Shown here: positions 12,411-24,636 of the stretch, in pieces
Numbering within the stretch: the first letter of the stretch is position 1
Layout of the letters: every line of letters begins with the position of its first letter
Assembly: GCA_033002965.1 (NCBI GenBank)
Contig: JAURVB010006236.1
Span: 259,501 to 323,500, forward strand
Source of the DNA: Piper betle
Lineage: Eukaryota; Streptophyta; Magnoliopsida; Piperales; Piperaceae
Direction: 5' to 3'
Length of the DNA: 64,000 nt
The notes under the pieces: model-generated
What the model was told of the DNA's origin: nothing
What the model saw: the letters and a program-made list of their open reading frames with translations, nothing else
Database searches by the model: none
Program-made: the position numbers and the translations under genes

Positions 12411-14118
12411 TTGAACACTAAATTAAGTGGTTTTATAGAACTCATCTCGACTCTTGAGTGGCTTATGGCGCCCCAATCAACGGCTCCTGTAAGTGGGTCT
12501 CACAAATTTCTAAGTTAGTACAATATTTCTATCCTATTAATCTTATTTGTTATTATTTATAAATTATATATAATCATAGACGGTAAAAATAAACTTCAGA
12601 AGTAGCTCTTGTCATAGTTTATTCATGGGTATTGTATACAACTTTGGGCTACAATATTTACACTCATTATATACACATATATCAACTTATTATTACTGAT
12701 CCAAATAAACTAACTATTGTTAATTGCTGCCTTTTTTAGGCATAAAATACAATACCCAGGAATATGCAAAAAAAAAAGCCCAAAATTAATTGTCAATATA
12801 ATTGCTAAGAAAGTCTATGCTTAACCAATAAAATATTTAGATTCTGAATAAATGTTTTATAGAGATAATAATGATAAATCTATTGAAATTGACCCTACTA
12901 AAAAACAAGATAAAACAATGCAACATTTCACAATGTACAACAATTCCACAAAAATTATCAAATCTACCACCAAATGAGAACATCAATCTTGAATTATAGG
13001 GGACTTACGAAAAAAAAAGCATATATATAATTTGATGACCAATAGCTTTCAATATGACTTTCTCCCTTATGTAATATATATATCAATACGTCTCTATCTA
13101 TCTGTTTTCTTTAATGTCAGCCTCTTTTGTCAATTACGTCTCCAAACTTGTTTTTATCACAAGGAATGAATGTAAACCATGTCTGCAAAATCGAATCTTT
13201 CCTCCATATGCAATTCTAGAATTGCAAAAGAGTAGTATACAGCCATACATGTTTATCTCCATGGCTGCAAAAACATCAATTTTTTTGTGAGAGAGAAAGT
13301 CCTTCCCATCTCTCTCATGTTGATGTAATTGCTAAATATTATACATTTCTAGTCATACAATCAAATGGGATGATTATCAGAACAATAGTAATGCAGACTT
13401 CTATAAGAGTTTGGTGATGAACTGAAAGCCAGAGTTGACCTCTTTTTATTTCTCTATCAGTAACCGGGAATAATTTGCTCAATTTGTTGGGATCCTCTAT
13501 TGGCAGGAAGCTTGAAAGGAATCATCTCAATTAACCATGAAAAGAGTCTTCAAGTAAAAAAACAATCATTGGGTAAAGAATTCATATATTCAATTCAATT
13601 TGTTTTTTATAAGAACAATATTGGCTAGATACCACCAATTAGACATTTATATGATGTAATTTTAATTTCCAACACAATATTCTATGATTTATCCTAAGTG
13701 CAAATTGTTTAAGACTGTGGTGCTGGATAGGTATTTTATAATCCAAAACACCAATGCTTTTTTTCCAAAGTGCCATAAATTTCTTTGCTTTGGAACATTG
13801 AAACTATGACATCTTGCCAACGTGACATGGTTTGGTTCTTATCTGCAGCCATGCAGCTTCCTTGCAGATCCCCCTGGACCATGTGGACATAAATATATCA
13901 CAACAGCTTCATTTTATTACGACCATGAAATTGTTTACAAATTGCTTGATCTCAATTTCGTAGGTTCGCTCATTGTTTGGCCAAGACAAAAGGCACTGTA
14001 GCATTTTTTTACCTCTTACAAGAATATACTGTTAGTGATGATTGTCTGCGTATAGTACAGGTTATGGATATTGGAACCAACGAATCCCAATAGAGGGTCA
14101 CTCCTCTTTGAAGCAGAC

Positions 14119-14143
14119 ATGGTCTAAGCTTCATCAGATGTGA
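14119..14143 (+). promoter_or_regulatory. Two minimal upstream ORFs before the PIRL start
   Basis: ATG GTC TAA at 14119-14127 and a start-stop ATG TGA at 14138-14143 lie 27-51 bp before the PIRL initiation codon. Both would be in the 5' leader if transcription starts upstream of 14119, which the sequence alone does not prove. Confidence 0.35.
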
Positions 14144-14169
14144 TATTGGCTAAAACCCAGAAAGAAGCC

Positions 14170-16636
14170 ATGGCAAAGCCTTCACAGCAGCAGCAATACC
14201 CACCAGCTGTTTTGGAAATTGTGCAGGAGATCATGAGCAGCATGAGATCGCTGCCGGCCAGGCCAAGCATAGACGAGGTTGACGCGTCCATGGTAGTTGT
14301 CAAGTCTGTGAAAGATGAGGAGCTGAGCAAGCTTGAGGAGGTATCCAAGCTGGAGAAGCCTCCAGATGTACCGGAGGAGCTGTTCACTGTGTTGCAGGAG
14401 GTGAAGAAGAACATGGTTTTGCTGCGGGCTGAGGAGCAGAGGAAGGAGGCTATGTATGTGATTGATCTAGATAAGAGGTTCCTGGTGTTTGATGAGCTGA
14501 TACTTAGAGCTTCCAGGTTGGTATTTGGTGAAGAAGTGGAGGAGAAAGATGTCGGTTTGCATCTTCCTATGGTTTCCATTGCAGAGAAGGAAAATATGAT
14601 TTCTGGTGAGAGTCTTCTGAGCCAAATAACAGAGGAAGCTAAGGCACCCAAGTTATTGCAGCATAGCTCTTCAGAGAAGGCTCGTTACAATCCAGGCAAG
14701 AACATAAGAACTTTTGTTTTTCTTCTTCTTTTTGTACAAAATAATTTTATTTTGATAGAAATTTCTCATATGATCCTCATCCAACTGATTTTGCTGACAA
14801 TTCTTTCAGGTGACTTGTCTTACTTTGTTGTTTAATAGCCTTGTTTTTGTTCTAAGCCTTGAATATTTAGTGATTAAAAGGTTGATAATTTGTGATGGGA
14901 AGGTCTAGCTAGAGTTTGAAGTTTTGGAAACCGCCTCTTTGTGACACAAAGGTTCAGGTTACTCCAATCAAAACAACCATTTGTGGTTATTACATGCTTA
15001 TTCCAGAATGAGAACACTTCTTTTGTTTTTTCTTCAAACTTGTAAAGATAATCAAAAGACAAAAAAATTATATGCTTTTCTAATTAAACGTGCTTTTCAA
15101 ATTAGGTTTTAATTCTTCTTTGTGCTGCAAATGGAATGTAACTCGTATGCTGTAGGGGAAGAATTTATTCTTATGGATGTTTCTGTGTATATTCTACATG
15201 CCAAAGATAGGGTATGTACTTGATTGATCCCATCTTTGGTATGCACAAGGAATGAGAAATATTCCATTGACATGCTATTCCCAAGAAGTTTGTTGCCTTG
15301 TGTGCTCTTCTTTTACCTGAAAGACATATATTTCTGTTCCAAATGTGGAGATGCAGATAAGCTTAGTCTAATGAAAGTGGCAAATATAATTGAAGCGTCA
15401 GCAAAGAAAGGTTCTGGGTTCCTTGATCTGCAAGGGAGATTGGTAGATCAAGTAGAATGGCTGCCACATTCCTTGGGCAAACTATCTACTATCACTGAGC
15501 TAAATTTATCTGAAAACAGACTCATGGCCCTTCCCTCTACCATTAACAATCTCAAGTGCCTGAGAAAGTTGGATATCCACTCAAACCAACTGATAAATCT
15601 TCCTGAATCATTTGGAGAACTTTTAAGTTTAGTTGAGCTCGATTTGCACGCCAACCTGCTCCGATTTTTGCCAGCTTCGATTAAAAACCTTATCAACCTG
15701 GCCTATCTTGATGTAAGCTCAAATCAATTATCTACTCTCCCAGAGGCTTTAGGTAATCTCACCAACCTAAAATGCTTGAACGCTGAAACAAACGATCTCG
15801 GAGAATTGCCGTATACAATTGGATCATGCATTTCACTTGTTGAGCTGAGACTTGATTTTAATCAGCTAAAAGCTCTTCCTGAGGCAATTGGTAAACTGGA
15901 GAACTTGGAAATGCTCACATTGCATTACAATAGAATTAAAGGATTGCCGACGACAATGGGATCTCTGTACAAGTTAAGGGAGCTTGATGCAAGCTTTAAT
16001 GAAATCGAATTAGTTCCTGAGAATTTATGCTTAGCTACAAGCCTTGTAAAACTCAATCTCGGTAGAAATTTCGCAGACTTGAGGTCACTGCCCAGATCAA
16101 TTGGAAATTTGAAAATGCTTGAAGAACTGGATATAAGCAGCAACCAGATAAGATTTCTGCCGGAGTCATTCAGATTACTGTCAAAGTTAAAAGTGTTTCT
16201 AGCAGATGAAACTCCCCTGGAAGTACCACCAAGAGATGTAGCGAAAATGGGTGCTAAGGTATGTGACTGTTCTTTGTTGTTATGACTCATTTCACTCGTG
16301 TTCATATTCATATAGATGATGTGCCAGAAATCATGGAAGAGAAATAGGCATTCTTTGGCACAATTCTTTTCCATCTGGTCCAATAAAACCTATTTCTTCA
16401 CACTTGAATTTCTGATTACAGCAAGAACTGTAATTGGCTTCGTTTCTCCACAAGGGTTGATCCATGACTGATTCTGATTGTCTTAAAACTCATGAATTTT
16501 GTTTTGTTAGGCTGTTGTGGAGTACATGGCTGATATTGTTGCAAGGAAGGAAATGGGTCCAGTTGTGGTTAAGAAAAAAGGCTTCTGGTCTTGGTTTCTA
16601 TCACTGTTTAGGCGCCATCAGAAGAGCAGAAAGTAG
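14170..16636 (+). CDS. PIRL: Plant intracellular Ras-group LRR protein (PIRL4/5-like)
   Basis: Cytosolic leucine-rich-repeat protein of the plant PIRL family, related to animal and fungal Ras-binding LRR proteins; a scaffold role is inferred. Exons: 14170-14695, 15357-16258, 16511-16636, giving 517 aa. The first 175 residues are a charged, partly helical N-terminal region (ELFTVLQEVKKNM, EEQRKEAMYVIDLDKRF). Residues about 198-465 form eleven LRRs, mostly 23 residues, with the LPxxIxxLxxLxxLDLxxNxL pattern. The tail has KKKGFWSWFLSLFRR near residues 497-511, matching the aromatic C-terminal motif of PIRLs. The start is the ATG at 14170 (MAKPSQQQQ); an in-frame GTG at 14140 extends the frame but is not a plant start. 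Intron 1 apparently begins with GC (CCAG|GCAAGA), since joining 14695 to 15357 gives YNP-DKLSLMKVA as in the family. Intron 2 is GT-AG. A second AG six bases upstream of 15357 would add two residues. Confidence 0.92.
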
Positions 16637-17492
16637 GAGCATAAATACTGTGGAAGAACGAGAGTTGAATCTTGTCGACAGCTTTATCAATGGTGAATTA
16701 CATTGTAGACATTTCTCTGATTTTCCCAAGCAGATAATCTTGTGACTTACCAATCAAAATTAGCATATTGCCTATAATTATTTCTGCCTGTTTTTTTTAA
16801 AGTCATGCTGGTGTTTATCGATGATATTTGCAGCAATTTAATGTAAAAATGTTAAGTAAAGTTTTCCTTTACACCGCAAAGAATGTTTTTTTCTTCTGCA
16901 CAGAGTGTGATCTTATTTGCCATACAAGGAGAACCACCATTGTCATATATTCAAACAATTACAGAAGATTCATCACTAAATTATTTGAGTTGTCATATGT
17001 CCTTGAAATGAACCATCACCATTTACTTTGTGTATCCAACAGTACCAGAGGGATCTTCGAGGCGTCCCACTTCTCAGTTCTCGTTCCTCTTGTATTCTCA
17101 GACAACAGCCTTGGATGGTACACATTTTTTCAAAAGAAAATTGATTGGGATCATGTTTTCAACCTCTTTTCGGGATAATGTGGAAAAGAAGAACATCACA
17201 TTGCAGCTTCATTGCACATGTCATCCTCATAAACCCCATCAAAAAAGATGTGAAATACTTTCAACGTCACATTTGCTCCCGCTCCCCAATCTTCAGATTC
17301 CACCATAAACGAACAGTTGCAATAGTCAGTGCTGCAAAAAGTGCTAGCCTTAAACAGCAAGAATATATTTCCCTACCATTACAATGTGGGATGAAGCACT
17401 TGCCTCCTACTCCATTCCAATATTTGTTTCAGCAGCCTCAAAGTTTTGATACACCATTCCTTCTGAGAGGAACCTCCTAGCCTTTCCATTTT
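16637..17492. other. Spacer between the convergent PIRL gene and CHY1 pseudogene
   Basis: Probably contains the PIRL 3' UTR and decayed 3' sequence of the CHY1 copy. ORFs at 16828-17178, 17030-17308 and 17145-17480 show no family signal and overlap one another in different frames, so they are not called. Confidence 0.5.
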
Positions 17493-18303
17493 TCATCCTT
17501 TACATTTTGAGAAAAAAACATCTACCATTTCTTCACTGATCATCTCCAGTTTAGATGGCTCCCCTGCAGCAGTGATTGTTGTTAATGAGCCAAACAATCA
17601 TCCATAAGAAGGGAAATAAATCACCTCGCTACCTTAGGATTTTTATCCTTGTCCAACAAAATTACTCTCCTGCATTAATAGAGTCTGTGATTAAAATGAG
17701 AGCACAGTAGAGATGAACTCTAATTATCATTTTGAAAGAATTGATTTCAGCAACCTCAAAGAAATCTTCAGTGACGTCTTTTCTCGGAATGTGAGATGCT
17801 ATGAGGTAATAACGGATAAGGCACTGGTCAATGCTATGTAGCCTTCCAAGTCTTACCTGATACCACAAGAAATTTTAACATGCCCATTAGTGAAGAGTGA
17901 CTAGCCTCCAGCAGGATTTTATACATTAAATGTTGCAATGCATTTTTTCAGAGCTTGTATAAAAAATGTAGATGCCAGCAGAGCCACCTATGCAGGCTGA
18001 AACAATTAACTAAACATTATGAAGACAGAAACAGCTTCAGACAGATTTACGAGAGATCTTAAAGACTCGTCGGGGATGCTTTTTCAAGGAATCAATCGTT
18101 TCACCAATCCAACCATCATATCTTTTTGTGGCCTCTTGCTCCTTCTGAGAAATAGCTTTCAAATCAGAATGATTGAATAAAAATAAACAAAAAAACTATT
18201 AACAACCTGAGTACCCGTGTAAAATAAATAGGTGGCAGACAAGAGACTCAGAAGCGAGGTAATTTAACCAAAAACTATTAGAAGCTGTAAAATTCTGCCT
18301 TCT

Positions 18304-21077
18304 CAATGAGTTACGAGAATTTACGAGAATATGCCAGTTAATTTTCTTTATTTTACTTTTATATACAGTAGATCGTAGAATTAGTTTTAAGCTGTTTACC
18401 GCGTTAGGACGCGTTATGGGGTAGTTTAGGTGGGTTGATAGTTTTAGAGTATATCATTATGATGTTTTGGTGTTGTTTGATTTTATGAGAATTTTGTCGA
18501 TTTTTTTAGGATTTAATACGAGTTAGTTATTATTCTTGACTCGAGACGGAGTCGAGTCAAGTCTTATTTACAAGTTTGCCACCCAATTATTTTCTCCCTC
18601 CTCCGACACTTTCTTCTTCCTTCCCATCGAAACCCTAGCCGTGCCATCCTTTTTCTTGCCGTCGTCGGTGTTGCCACGGCCGACACCGCCTTGCCACCAA
18701 TCATCGCCGCCAGGCCTTGCCGTGGTGTTGCCGTTTCGCCCTGAGCACCGCCGGCCATCGTCCGGCCTCCATGACACCTGATCGCCGCGCCTAGCGCCTC
18801 GCCCATGTTGCGCTCGTGTCGTTGATTCCGCCATCGGCGATCGTCGCCGCCACGATCGACTGGTCGCCTCGACATCCTCGACCCTCCAGCGAGCTTCCTC
18901 GACCATATTGGAACCCATCACCGCCTAGATTGGCCGAATTTAGTCACCCACCACCGACCCTCTATTTTAGCCATTTTCCGGTAAGCCACCGTCTCTGCCA
19001 ACCATGTCGACACCATAGACACGTCAGGCTCGCCAAACCGGTTCCAATGGTACCTAATACCATTGCTATCCAGCCAGTACATGCCGCCGGTGACTGTCAC
19101 CGGAAAACCGCCGGAAGCTGCCAAAAAACTGCCGAAACCCGCCGGAAAACCAGATTCGCTGGAATTCGCCGGATCTTCCGCGGAGCTCATTCAGTCGATT
19201 CCAATTGAACTTCAAATGCCGATGAGCGCCGAATTCGAGCTCCAAGACGCACGACAAAACCCTAGTAATTGCCAATTGCCGATGACGTGAGGTATAATTA
19301 CCTCTGAGTTAGTTATATAAAATTGATGATTGTTAGCACAACATGATAGAATTGATTGATTCCCATGATAAAAGTCTGAGCATGAAACAAGTAATGATAT
19401 GCATGATATGATTGGTAATGGATAATGTTGGTGATCTAAGTAGGTGAATTAACCTGAGCATGTTAATAAAGTACGATGTAACTTAGGAAAAATACAATAA
19501 AATTGGTATGAATAGGTTGAATTAGAATTATTTTCATACTTATGATTATTGATTGTTGATTGTGATGGATGATTATTATGTTGTGTGTGATGCTCATTGA
19601 GTTTGATGCATCATCTAGTTAGTGAGCGTTAGTATTCAGTTTTGATATGTAGGTACGAAGTAGGAGCTCGCCACCTAGGCGCGATGACACGCTTGAAGCT
19701 TCTACCAGGTCCATTTAGGACTCGTCTCTACTTTACGTTCTCTTCTATTTTGTGTTTATTTTATTATTTGCAGGACGGGTTAAGTGGCATTTTATTGGAT
19801 CCCACTTAACTCGGGCCATTTAACTGAACAGTTTTCCGGATTAATAACCCCTCGAGGATGATTTCGAAAACAAGATCCACCACAAGTTGCCTTCGGGCCT
19901 ATTATATAAATACCTTCCCAGACCTATATATATAATTTTATTGAATTTTCAGTAAGACGAGAGAAGGAGAAACCAACTGCACGTACTATGAGCGGATGTC
20001 GTGACAGTCAAAGCGGGCTCTGGATTAGTGCAACGGACTATTCCATTCCCGAGGGATCTTGACAACTCTGCGTTTGAGTTCCTCACACCTGGAGGATGTG
20101 GACGTTTACTGGTACTGTTTAGTACAGTGCATGTCCGAACTTGTGGTTTAAAGGGTACTAAAGGCGACTGCCTGAGAGCACTCGGCCTTCGTGCTCAAGG
20201 CCAGGAGAAATATGGAGGTAAGGAGAGGGCTTAGGATTTGAGACCAAAAAATGAAGTAACAAAATGCCGAGAGAGGCATCAGCAGCAACAGATCAGTCAG
20301 TTCGGGATGCTACCGGGTCTGTAGCCCAGTGGCTCATCAGTAGGTGCCCTTCAGAGTGTTCATGAAGAGTATATGATGTTTTCTTTCATATGAGAGTTTG
20401 CTCTCATAGCCAGCTTGTTATAGTTATTTTATTTTCTGGACCATTAACACTTGTTAATGACGTATTTTTATGCTATATGTAGGTGTCAATCACGAGTTGG
20501 ATGTCTCAGCCTGGACGGAGGAGCAATGATGTCGTTTGCACACACATGTCAGTCGATAGAGTAATTAATATTTTTGTTATGATGTTATTATATTGAGAAT
20601 GACGTGAAATGCTGAGACATGATATGACATGATTAAATGTTAAGGCATGATGATAGAATGTGAAACATGAATAAATTGCACAGTGGAAGCGTTGTGGGTT
20701 GAGACTCAAGCTTCAAAGTGAGTTTAAAGCATATTAGATTGTGTGTGAATGAAATTGTTGATACATGCATATATATTTATATATATTATTTTGATAGGGT
20801 AGCTCCTAATTGTACTTTTAGCGAAGATATTGTCTATTTTATTTTAGAATTTTTATTGATTTGATCGTAATCGTATTGTTGTATGAATTACTTTGTATGT
20901 CATCCATGTAGTATCATGTTAGGATTCTGTGCACTTATCCATGCATAATGAGTCATATCTTCATCTTAAAATGCCGAGATTAGATCCGCACGAGTTGGGT
21001 TCGGGTTAGCCGCCATAACCGGGCCCTGTAACATGCCGGTTTGGTTCACAAGCGTGAACCGGATTTGGGGTGTTACA
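18304..21077 (+). repeat. 5' LTR, 5'-truncated
   Basis: Aligns by eye along its full length with 24820-27591, differing by scattered substitutions and small indels. Its first recognisable block is AATGAGTTACGAGAAT; the TGTAAAACCC start is missing. It contains a CG-rich stretch (18640-18920) with overlapping non-conserved ORFs on both strands and ends GGGGTGTTACA. Confidence 0.9.
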
Positions 21078-21096
21078 AAATTAGTATCAGAGTCAC
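21078..21096 (+). other. Primer-binding site, degenerate
   Basis: Just after the 5' LTR the sequence TTAGTATCAGAGTC resembles TGGTATCAGAGC, complementary to the 3' end of initiator methionine tRNA. Two or three positions differ. Confidence 0.7.
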
Positions 21097-24000
21097 TCTC
21101 AGTCAAATAAGATGTAAGATACTTTTATAGGTGATGTGTGTCCAAAGACTGCTGCAAGTCCAACTGGCAGGTATGTTTCTTTTGATTTTCTTTACATGCA
21201 GATCTTTTTTTCATAAGTTAGTTACATAACAGTGTATTTAGGGCTTGATCAGAAATGTGTAGAATTGACCTTAGTAAAGCTGGTAGGTCATTTCTATGGA
21301 TTTTTATCGTGATATCAGACTGTTGTCAGTTAGATGTGAGCAAGGAATGTTGTAGTGCTAGCAGAGGTAGAATGGGTATAAGATCTCATCTTATACCAGA
21401 TTCGGATGTCAGCAGATGTGAGCAGGGAATATTGTACTGCTAGCAGAGGTATAATGGGTATAAGATCTCATCATATACCAGATTCGAGATGTTAGCAGAT
21501 GTGAGCAAGAATCTGACAGGATTGTCATGATGTGCTTAGAGACCCACTAGTTCTGTCCATCACATAAGTGAATTGCATGTCACCACATTAGTCATGTTTT
21601 CATAGGACATAGTGTACATGATGGGAATGCGTTAAAAAAAGGGGTAACAATAAGGAGCTTGAAGTATAGAGATACTAGAAAGTTAGTCGACACATGAGAT
21701 GGACCACTTCCAGAAGATAGTGATGAATGAGGATGAGTAGCGAGGTGGATCGATAGTCCAATGGGTACTTCACCGCATCCTCTTCTTCCACTAGTTATGA
21801 CCTACGGTAGCAGTTTTGGCTTCTCTTTGCCAGACAGAGGTCTCGATATGATAAGGAAAAGATCAGGACCACCATTGCCTACGAGATCAAATATTTGACG
21901 GGATTCCACCAGAGGAAAGGTACCAAATCAATGGTTACCATTTGAGGGCTAGTCAGCATTGATGAAAGCAGCCATTTCAGATTTCAAGAGATCAGTATGG
22001 GTTCAGCATAGGTTACCATCATATGTGTCAGCACTATGATCCAAACCCCTCTGGATCAGACAGGCATGATTAAATAAACTAAGCCGAGTTGTTAGCAACC
22101 ACGTCTAGGGAGACATACAAATGGAGGAAGACATGTTAGAGACAATAGTGGATTTACAATATATACGACCAGGATCAGATTTTTAGCATTTAGATAGCAC
22201 CATTGCCTGACCCGAGTTGCACAACCACCGACCGAGTTGCATAATTGCCAACCGAGTTACACAACCGCCGACTGAGTTGCACGACCGCCGATCGAGTCAC
22301 GCAACCACCGCCGAGGTGCACAACCGCCATTCGAGATGTACTACCACGGACCGAAGATGCACTACCATTGTCCATGTATTGCTTATCTGACGATCGAGTA
22401 GATCAGTTAGAGCTTAGTAGGGCCAAAACTTGAGGAACAAGATATATCTACAATGAGAATTAGCAGAACAGAGAAAAGTTAGGAAAACTGAAGTTATTCT
22501 AATGAGATGGCATATGATCCAACTTCACAAGCTCTCTTGTAATTAGTGTCTTGACCTGACACCCTTTGGTCAAATGAATATTGCAAGATAACCCCATTAC
22601 ACCCTGTTAGTGACAGTCTCATAGGGATGCGCATGGACAGAATTAGGGAACATGATAGTATGACCTCCAGATGGGATGGTTACAATGATCAGATTGTGCA
22701 GATTTCATGATAGTACATCCATGGGCCACAACCAACATACACAGATCAGACGGTTAGTAGATAGTCACACACGCAGTTTGACCTATTTAGCGATGGGCCA
22801 TCAGTGACAGGAGTTAGACTTGTATTAGAGGATTGGGCATAGATAGAAGGTTAGTGAGGAAGTGTTCTTTAAAAGGATTGTGATTCCCTGGTGATTCGCC
22901 AGCACAATTAGGTTCTCACCTTTAACCATAGACTTGAGCCTTACCCTGAGTATAGAAGTACCTTCATGGTACTGTTTTTACAGTGCAGGTAGATGTTTGC
23001 AGACCGACCTTCTGATGAGGATTTCACCCCAGCATGAGAGTGATGTAGATAGAGACTTTAGACAGCGTGATATCAGTGTATGCTCATCTTGATTTATAGC
23101 CTTGTTTGAGAGTCTACCACAGCGGTAATAGTAATGTGGGTCAAGATTAGTACTACAAATCGGTACGAGACGGCAGGTCACACACCACTGAAGAGTGGAC
23201 GAGACACGTGTCGAACTTATGAGTCCCCGTAGGCTTGATGGGATACAGTGGTTCTTTGGGTCGTTTGAACCCCACCCGTTTAGAGGTGTGTAACTAGTAC
23301 CATATCGAGAAACGCGTGCCTACTGTTAGCTGATTGAACTAGAGCCACTTAGGAGCCATTTTTGAGATTCGTCATTAATTGACTGTTCCATAGCCTGATC
23401 ACCTGTGGCATAGTGAATTTTGGTGATCTTAGAGACAAGTCTATAGACCTATTGATATTTTGGCCACCTAGTACGCTACATAAGGATTTCATCTCCCCTA
23501 CGACTTGCATTACACCTTGACCTTACCATAGATCAGAGTGACATACCTATATAGCGGGTATTTCTTAACCTAGTGGATTCCCCCGTTTACCAGGTGTCAA
23601 ATCCCACTTGTAAGGATGAGATATCACGTAGTGAGAGTTCTTGAGCAGTGTGACTAGATTTCCATGAGATTCAGCCTCCTTTCCTATAACCCAAAGATGT
23701 TAGATAGAGTGGAGTTTTCACTTGAGAATTTCCACTCACCCTTCTAGATATATCAACTTTACCATCAGTTTATCCAGATGATTGAGATGAGTATACATTG
23801 ACCAGAGCATATGCGACAGGCCAGATGCAGACACTACAACCCCATGCAAAGTATGTTATCATACTCCTTGAGACACGCTTTGTATGTACAAGTGTTCTCG
23901 CCTCATTTCAGCAGTAGTTAGTGGTTGTATAGATAGTCACCAGAGCCATAATATGTAGTAGAGTCACAGCAGCTATCCTTGTTCTTTTATAGAACAGAGT

Positions 24001-24620
24001 GAGATACTGGACTCAGGACCAAGTCAATTTAGACCCAGTGAGCGGTTCAGCTCCTTATACAGGGACACCTGAGAGTTGGATCTAGATTGGCGATTGTGAG
24101 CCATGTAGCTTATTAGCCTATACACTCATACCTAACAGGAGACTCATAGCACACCTTAGGATGGTTGTAGGACTTAGGAATAGAGTTTCCTGAAAGTACA
24201 TGTAAGTGACTTTTTACAGATGAGGATTAGAGGGACATGGGTAGATGCTAGCAGGTAGGTCTTACCCTTGATGTAGTTTTCCCAGACATAGCTCAGATTA
24301 GAACCTTGCGATACCCTAGAGTATCTGCTTGACCAACCCAGTAGGCCTTTAGGGGTGACCTAGGTTTTCCCGCCGAGTTAGCAGTAGGGATCAGAACAGA
24401 AGAGCATGATGATGGTCATGTCAGAATAGGCACAAATAGCTTAGAAATAGAATGCTGATATTGACAGCCTCACAAGCAGAGCCTGCCATGACGGTGCGAC
24501 TATAGTAAGTGAGGAGGTACGTGGCTATCGAAGAGTAGAGGCTACAACTGGTGTGTATCTAACTTCCAAGTATTAGTTCAGTAGAACCTCCTTGAGTTGA
24601 AATTTTGAGGACAAAATTTT
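21097..24620 (+). mobile_element. Internal region of the 9.3-kb element, no coding capacity
   Basis: About 3.5 kb with stops in all frames; the longest ORFs are 60-70 codons. A short 21-bp minisatellite lies at 22212-22375. A cysteine/histidine-rich stretch near 22015-22045 could be a gag zinc-knuckle remnant, but it is too degraded to claim. Confidence 0.6.
22212..22375 (+). repeat. 21-bp minisatellite, about eight units, inside the retroelement
   Basis: Eight diverged copies of CGAGTTGCACAACCGCCGAC-type units follow each other with a spacing of 19-22 bp. A 21-bp period equals seven codons, so it may descend from a peptide repeat of an ancestral gag-like frame; the present copies no longer hold one frame. 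Confidence 0.75.
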
Positions 24621-24636
24621 TATAAGGAGGGAAGAT
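24621..24636 (+). other. Polypurine tract of the 9.3-kb element
   Basis: TATAAGGAGGGAAGAT lies directly before the TGTAAAACCC start of the 3' LTR, the expected site of plus-strand priming. Confidence 0.75.

Larger units (their letters stand above)
9274..14169. other. PP2C 3' flank and AT-rich spacer
   Basis: 9274 to about 9700 is probably 3' UTR, though no clear polyadenylation site can be fixed. The rest shows no supported gene. Short ORFs at 10184-10504, 10996-11244, 11305-11532 and 11502-11708 lack known motifs. 11284-11330 has several GGGCC-type motifs (ATGGGCCG, AATGGGCCTT) and 11550-11650 is less AT-rich, but no gene can be built there. A possible transposon end near 12346-12410 is listed separately. 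Confidence 0.5.

Noticed and set aside
14124..14651. 175-codon minus-strand ORF opposite PIRL exon 1
   Set aside because: Exact antisense of a well-supported coding exon with a serine-rich composition and no motif.
18816..19208. ORFs inside the long LTRs (18816-19208, 18568-18921, 25202-25636, 25340-25702, 55610-55999)
   Set aside because: They lie in LTR copies, differ in length and frame between copies, and have Pro/Arg-rich low-complexity products.
20001..20234. 77-codon ORF in the 5' LTR as a gene
   Set aside because: The matching region of the 3' LTR (26511 onward) carries substitutions and stops; it is LTR sequence.
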